Of a DNA stretch of 64,000 nt, positions 60,114 through 64,000 are shown in pieces. Each line of letters begins with the position of its first letter. Positions within the stretch are counted from its first letter, which is position 1. The position numbers and the translations under genes are program-made. The notes under the pieces are model-generated. The model worked only from the letters and a program-made list of their open reading frames with translations. It was not told the DNA's origin and did not search any database. This DNA comes from Tistrella mobilis KA081020-065 (GTDB lineage Bacteria; Pseudomonadota; Alphaproteobacteria; Tistrellales; Tistrellaceae), in contig NC_017966.1 in NCBI RefSeq assembly GCF_000264455.2, forward strand, positions 62,001 to 126,000. Reading direction: 5' to 3'.

Positions 60114-60937
60114 GCCGGATCGTCGGCGGTTTCGTCGTCCCCCACGACCCCGTGATGTATGCCGCCCCCAAGGCTGCGAGCGAGGCCGAGGCGGCCGCGG
60201 TCTATGGCGCCTATGCCGCGATCGCCCGCCGGATCGGCGAGCTTCAGGCCACCACCGCCATCGTCATCGGCTGCGACCACTACATCCTGTTCGGCACGGA
60301 TTGCCTGCCGCAATACGTCATCGCGACCGGCGAGGTCGACGGCCCAATCGACCAGCTGCCCGGGCTGAAGCGCGGCCCGATCGAGAACCATAGCGGCCTC
60401 GCCCGCCACATCGCGGAACAGGGCTTCGCCGAGGGCTTCGACTGGACGGTGGGGCGGTCGATGCAGGTCGACCATTCGATCGCCATCCCGCACCAGCTGC
60501 TGGTGGCGCCCAATGAGGGCGTGAAGACCGTGCCGGTGATGCTGGCCTGCGGCGTCGACCCCTATATCCACAAGCGCCGCGCCTTCGATCTGGGCCGCCA
60601 GATCGGCCGGGCGATCGAAAGCCATGACGGCGACGAGCGGGTGGTGGTGATCGGCTCGGGTGGCATCTCGCACTGGGTCGGTACCGCCGAGATGGGCCGC
60701 ATCAACCCCGATTTCGACCGGATGGTGCTGGATTGCGTCGCCCGCGGCGATGCCGAGGCGCTGATTGCGCTGGATGACGCCACGATCCTGGAACAGGGCG
60801 GCAATGGCGCCATGGAAATCCGCACCTTCATCTGCGCCATGGGCGCGGTGGGCGCCAGCCAGGCCCGGGTGATCGATTATCTGCCAGTCCCCGGCTGGAT
60901 CACCGGCCTCGGCTTCGCCGAACTCGCCGCCGCCTGA
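60110..60937 (+). CDS. LigB-type class III extradiol ring-cleavage dioxygenase, catalytic subunit
   Basis: The 275-residue protein starts MSRIVGGFVVPHDPVMYAAP with a likely iron-ligand His, and continues with IVIGCDHYILFG, DHSIAIPHQLL, and VVVIGSGGISHW, in the order of LigB-superfamily ligands and catalytic His. It opens the ring of a catechol next to the hydroxyl groups with O2 and Fe(II). Start ATG 60110 follows AAGGAG and overlaps the LigA stop. Here it works with a LigA partner and a BphD-type hydrolase, an unusual combination compared with single-subunit MhpB in phenylpropionate pathways. Confidence 0.88.
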   Translation: MSRIVGGFVVPHDPVMYAAPKAASEAEAAAVYGAYAAIARRIGELQATTAIVIGCDHYILFGTDCLPQYVIATGEVDGPIDQLPGLKRGPIENHSGLARHIAEQGFAEGFDWTVGRSMQVDHSIAIPHQLLVAPNEGVKTVPVMLACGVDPYIHKRRAFDLGRQIGRAIESHDGDERVVVIGSGGISHWVGTAEMGRINPDFDRMVLDCVARGDAEALIALDDATILEQGGNGAMEIRTFICAMGAVGASQARVIDYLPVPGWITGLGFAELAAA

Positions 60938-60950
60938 GGAGACGCACCCC

Positions 60951-61274
60951 ATGACCGATACCACCCTGATCCGTCTTTGCGATGCGGCCGATCTTGCCGA
61001 AGGCGAGGTGCTGAAGATCGAGATCGACGGCCGCAAACCGCTGGCCGCCACCCTGGTCGACGGCGTGGTCCATGTCTTCGACGACACCTGCCCGCATGCC
61101 GAGGAATCGCTGTCCAAGGGCTGGGTAGAGGATGGCCGGGTGGTCTGCCCTGTCCATTTCGCCGAATTCGACCTGGCCGATGGCAGCGTCCACAACGCTC
61201 CGGCGGGCTGCGGAAAGCTCCGCGCCTATGCGGCCGAACTGCGCGACGGCGCGGTTTTCGCCAGCCTCGGCTGA
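60951..61274 (+). CDS. Rieske [2Fe-2S] ferredoxin of the dioxygenase system
   Basis: The 107-residue protein has both Rieske halves, CPHAEESL and CPVHFAEFDL (C-x-H ... C-x2-H), and FDDTC before the first. It carries electrons from a reductase to the terminal dioxygenase. Usual family residues around the cluster (CTHGxxxL / CPxHxxxFD) are kept with small changes. GGAGACGC precedes the ATG. No ferredoxin reductase gene is visible in the window. Confidence 0.92.
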   Translation: MTDTTLIRLCDAADLAEGEVLKIEIDGRKPLAATLVDGVVHVFDDTCPHAEESLSKGWVEDGRVVCPVHFAEFDLADGSVHNAPAGCGKLRAYAAELRDGAVFASLG

Positions 61275-61350
61275 CCGGTCCCGATACGCGCGCCTGCGCC
61301 ACAAAAAACACAAGCTCTCCCATTCGGTCCGCCCTTCGGAGGAACAAGTC

Positions 61351-62739
61351 ATGTGCGACGCCAAGGCGCGCCCCGACATGCAGCCGGTCTACCCCAAGGC
61401 CGGCAGCTATCCCGATTTCGCCGATCTGGTCGACGACAGCCGCGCCCAGGTCGATCGCCGGGTCTTCATCGACCGCGCGATCTATGAAGCCGAGCTGCGG
61501 CAGATCTTCGGCCGGGCCTGGCTGTTCCTGGCCCATGAAAGCCAGATCCCCAATCCCGGCGATTTCGTGCGCACCTATATGGGCGAGGACGACGTCATCG
61601 TCGTCCGCCAGCGCAATGGCCGCATCGGCGCCTATCTGAATTCCTGCCCGCATCGCGGCAACCGGGTGTGCATGGTGGACAGCGGCAAGAAGGCCCGCGG
61701 CTTCATCTGCAATTATCACGGCTGGTCCTTCGGCATCGACGGCCGGTTGAACGGTACCGACGGCAAGGTCTATGACAAGGATCCTGGCTTTCAGAAATCC
61801 GAGATCGGCCTGACCCCGGTCGCTCAGGTCGCGAGCTACCAGGGGCTGGTCTTCGGCACCTTCGATCCCGAGGCGCCGTCGCTCGAAGAATATTTCGGGC
61901 CGTTCACCTGGTATCTCGACGTCATGCTCGACAATGACGAGGGTGGCACCGAATTCATCGGCGGCTGCGTGAAGTCCACCGTCGAGTGCAATTGGAAGTT
62001 CCCGGCCGAGAACTTCGTCGGCGATATCCTGCATGCCTTCTGGACCCATCAGTCGGGTGCCGAGGCGATTCTGGGCGGGGCCGTCGATCTGGGCTCGCGC
62101 TATGACGAACGCGCCTTCCAGGCCAGCGTCTACGGCCATGGCATCGAAACCAATCTCGACAAGGTCGGCAACACCCGCACGCTGGGTTTCCCCGAGCTGA
62201 ACGATTACGTGCTGGGCCGCTACGAGGCGGTAAAGGCGCGGCTGGGCGAGGTCAGGGCGCGGATGGTCGGCGCGGTGTCGTCCTGTACCGTTTTCCCCAA
62301 TTTCTCCTTCCTCCCCGGCCAGGCGACTTTCCGCGTCTGGCATCCCAAGGGGCCGGACCGGATCGACCTCTACACCTGGACGCTGGTGAACAGGAATATG
62401 CCCGAGCGGATCAAAGAGCTTTACCGCAAGGGCACCATGATCACCTTCTCGCCGGGTGGCGTGTTCGAAATGGACGATGGCGAGAACTGGGAATACTGCA
62501 CCAAGGCCAATCAGGGCTGGGTGACCCGGCATCAGAAGCTGCATTACGGCCTGGGCCAGGACAGCGGCTGGGCCGAGTCAAGCCTGCCCGGCCATATCCA
62601 TCGCGGCTCGCTCAACGACGCCAATCAGCGCCAGTTCTACAGGCGCTGGGCCGAGTTCATGCGCTTCGACAGCTGGGGCGATCTGCAGCGCGCCGAGACC
62701 GCGCCGCCGGCCAAACCGATGACCCGGGCAGCCGAGTGA
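61351..62739 (+). CDS. Aromatic ring-hydroxylating dioxygenase, alpha subunit
   Basis: The 462-residue protein, from ATG 61351 with CGGAGGAAC before it, has the Rieske motif SCPHRGNRVCMVDSG ... CNYHGWSFG and the mononuclear iron site in ENFVGDILHAFWTHQSG (two His ligands), with the bridging Asp in that helix region (GD). It adds both atoms of O2 to an aromatic ring to form a cis-dihydrodiol. Size and pattern are those of biphenyl/phenylpropionate-type alpha subunits. The beta-subunit gene starts 12 bases downstream. Exact substrate cannot be stated; C-terminal GHIHRGSLNDANQRQFYRRW is typical of the family. Confidence 0.94.
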   Translation: MCDAKARPDMQPVYPKAGSYPDFADLVDDSRAQVDRRVFIDRAIYEAELRQIFGRAWLFLAHESQIPNPGDFVRTYMGEDDVIVVRQRNGRIGAYLNSCPHRGNRVCMVDSGKKARGFICNYHGWSFGIDGRLNGTDGKVYDKDPGFQKSEIGLTPVAQVASYQGLVFGTFDPEAPSLEEYFGPFTWYLDVMLDNDEGGTEFIGGCVKSTVECNWKFPAENFVGDILHAFWTHQSGAEAILGGAVDLGSRYDERAFQASVYGHGIETNLDKVGNTRTLGFPELNDYVLGRYEAVKARLGEVRARMVGAVSSCTVFPNFSFLPGQATFRVWHPKGPDRIDLYTWTLVNRNMPERIKELYRKGTMITFSPGGVFEMDDGENWEYCTKANQGWVTRHQKLHYGLGQDSGWAESSLPGHIHRGSLNDANQRQFYRRWAEFMRFDSWGDLQRAETAPPAKPMTRAAE

Positions 62740-62750
62740 GGGAGGCGAGG

Positions 62751-63293
62751 ATGACCGTGCAAACCGTTCCCATGCTCGACGAAATCCCCGTCGCCGACGA
62801 GCTGCTCCGCCGCATCGAGCGCTTCTATTACCGCGAGGCGCGGCTGCTCGACCGCGAGGCCTATGCCGACTGGCTGACCCTGCTCGACCCCGGCATCCGC
62901 TACTGGATGCCGGCCATGGAGACCCGCAAACGCGGCGATCAGCGCGGGCCCTGGACCGATGGCGAGATGTCCTATTTCGACGATGATTTCGCCATGCTCA
63001 GGGTCCGCGTCGCCCGCTATGAACAGCCCTCGGCCTGGGCCGACAACCCGGCGACGCGGCATCTGCACATCGTCACCAACATCGAGGCGATCGAGACCGG
63101 CACCCCCGGTCTGGTGCGGGCGTTCTCGTGCTTCGAGAACGTGCGCAATCGCAACGAAAAGGACCAGGACATCATCCATGGCCGCCGCGAAGACCTGCTG
63201 AAGGTCGGGGACGGGCGGATCACCATCGCCGAACGGCGGATCCTGATCGTGCAGAACATCCTGTTGTCCAAGAACCTCAACACCTTCTTCTGA
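62751..63293 (+). CDS. Aromatic ring-hydroxylating dioxygenase, beta subunit
   Basis: This 180-residue protein has the NTF2-like fold of dioxygenase beta subunits: RIERFYYREARLLDREAYADWLTLLDPGIRYWMP, MSYFDDDFAMLRVRVARYEQPSAWADNPATRHLHIVTNI, and the C-terminal ILIVQNILLSKNLNTFF. It has a structural role in the alpha3beta3 complex. I chose ATG 62751 after GGGAGGCGAGG; a GTG at 62736 would overlap the alpha-subunit stop. It closely resembles 3-phenylpropionate dioxygenase small subunits in the last 30 residues. Confidence 0.92.
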   Translation: MTVQTVPMLDEIPVADELLRRIERFYYREARLLDREAYADWLTLLDPGIRYWMPAMETRKRGDQRGPWTDGEMSYFDDDFAMLRVRVARYEQPSAWADNPATRHLHIVTNIEAIETGTPGLVRAFSCFENVRNRNEKDQDIIHGRREDLLKVGDGRITIAERRILIVQNILLSKNLNTFF

Positions 63294-63326
63294 CAAAACT
63301 CATCCAACCTTTGGGAGGACGGCGTG

Positions 63327-64000
63327 ATGACGGGCAGGGCCCTGGAAGGCGAGGCGGCGCTGGTCACCGGCGGCGGCAAGGGCATCGGCCGGGCGGTCGT
63401 CGACCGTTTCGTGGCCGAGGGTGCGCAAGTCGGCGTACTCGTGCGTTCTGCGGCCGATGCCGATGATCTGGTGGCGGCGCATGGCGACCGGGTGGCCCCG
63501 GTGATCGGCGATGTCCGGTCCTGGGACGACAATCTCCGCGCGGTGACCACCGTCGTCGAGCGCTTCGGCAGGCTGGACGTGCTGGTGCCCAATGCCGGCG
63601 TCTACGACTTCTCGGTGCCGTTCGAAGACCAGACCGGCCCCGAGATCGCCGCGCGTTTCGACGAGCTGATCGCCGTCAACGTCAAAGGCTATCTGCTCGC
63701 CGCGCGGGCGGCGCTGGAACCGCTTCGGGCCATGCGCGGGTCGATCGTCTTCACGCTGTCCTCCTCGTCCTTCTATGCCGGCGGCGGCGGGGTGCTCTAC
63801 GTCACCTCGAAACATGCCCTGGTCGGCACGGTGCGCCAGCTCGCCTTCGAGCTGGCGCCCGAGATCCGGGTCAATGCCGTCGCCCCCGGCGGCACCCGTA
63901 CCGGACTTGGCGGTCTCGCCTCGGCCGGGGCGGAGGCCACCCGTCTGGATGCGATCGAGGGCTTCGACCGCATGGTGGCCAAAACCGTGCCGCTGGGCTT
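63327..64000 (+). CDS. cis-Dihydrodiol dehydrogenase (SDR family, BphB/HcaB-like), 3'-truncated
   Basis: The frame is open from ATG 63327 (or GTG 63324; GGGAGGAC upstream) to the end of the window, giving 224 residues without a stop. It has the NAD site LVTGGGKGIGRAVVDRF, NAG in LVPNAGVYDF, the catalytic Ser in TLSSSSFYAGGGG and YVTSK. The Gly-rich GGGGVLY segment next to the Tyr is characteristic of cis-dihydrodiol dehydrogenases (HcaB/BphB). It oxidises the dihydrodiol to a catechol, the substrate of the LigAB dioxygenase. Probably 40 to 55 C-terminal residues are missing. Confidence 0.92.
   Translation, partial: MTGRALEGEAALVTGGGKGIGRAVVDRFVAEGAQVGVLVRSAADADDLVAAHGDRVAPVIGDVRSWDDNLRAVTTVVERFGRLDVLVPNAGVYDFSVPFEDQTGPEIAARFDELIAVNVKGYLLAARAALEPLRAMRGSIVFTLSSSSFYAGGGGVLYVTSKHALVGTVRQLAFELAPEIRVNAVAPGGTRTGLGGLASAGAEATRLDAIEGFDRMVAKTVPLG

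Overview
The window is a GC-rich chromosomal segment of a Gram-negative, metabolically versatile bacterium. Three TRAP transporters, a rhizobial-type GlpSTPQUV glycerol importer, a TonB receptor, an RND pump and cytochrome bd point to an alphaproteobacterium, perhaps of the Rhodospirillales/Tistrella type; that placement is an inference and was not checked. I saw no tRNA, rRNA or CRISPR array.

Layout. 1-12234: a 5'-truncated FAD oxidoreductase, a ThDP enzyme, a LysR regulator, an NTF2-like protein behind an unusual leader, a serine hydrolase, a CatB-type acetyltransferase, a MATE pump and an RND adaptor/pump pair. 12243-16513: a scar of two IS481-family remnants and a duplicated GNAT gene enclosing an AT-rich island. 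The island is a four-gene envelope operon (small membrane protein, outer-membrane barrel, secreted glycine-zipper protein ending in CSTCHQ, exported C39 peptidase) with a 16/19 Fur box at its promoter. 16868-22376: TRAP transporter, acyl-CoA ligase and enoyl-CoA hydratase, a carboxylic-acid uptake and activation operon. 22418-27295: siderophore uptake (frameshifted AraC regulator, TonB receptor, enterochelin-esterase-like hydrolase). 27301-30830: MBL hydrolase with divergent LysR, Tag glycosylase and HugZ-type haem protein.

31052-41304 holds a trans-4-hydroxy-L-proline catabolic cluster: GntR regulator with a large palindromic operator, pyrroline-4-hydroxy-2-carboxylate deaminase, a polar amino acid ABC importer, a D-hydroxyproline dehydrogenase-like FAD enzyme and hydroxyproline 2-epimerase, followed by a TRAP transporter. 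41435-49127 (minus strand) is the complete glpD-S-T-P-Q-U-V glycerol operon. 49333-51034 has 17-bp tandem repeats and an overlapping gene pair whose larger member looks like an ImmA/IrrE protein that has lost its zinc motif. 51103-53738 is a CIO-type cydAB operon with a small DUF2474-like subunit and a perfect FNR-type box upstream.

54321-64000 is an aromatic catabolic cluster: acyl-CoA ligase, TRAP transporter, meta-cleavage hydrolase, LigA/LigB-type extradiol dioxygenase, Rieske ferredoxin, ring-hydroxylating dioxygenase alpha and beta subunits and a cis-dihydrodiol dehydrogenase that runs off the end. Three promoters in it share one 17-bp motif, which suggests a single regulator encoded elsewhere.

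The strongest candidates for undescribed biology are the Fur-box island (13315-15606), the 122-aa / dead-ImmA-like pair (49435-51034) and the three-copy operator in the aromatic cluster.
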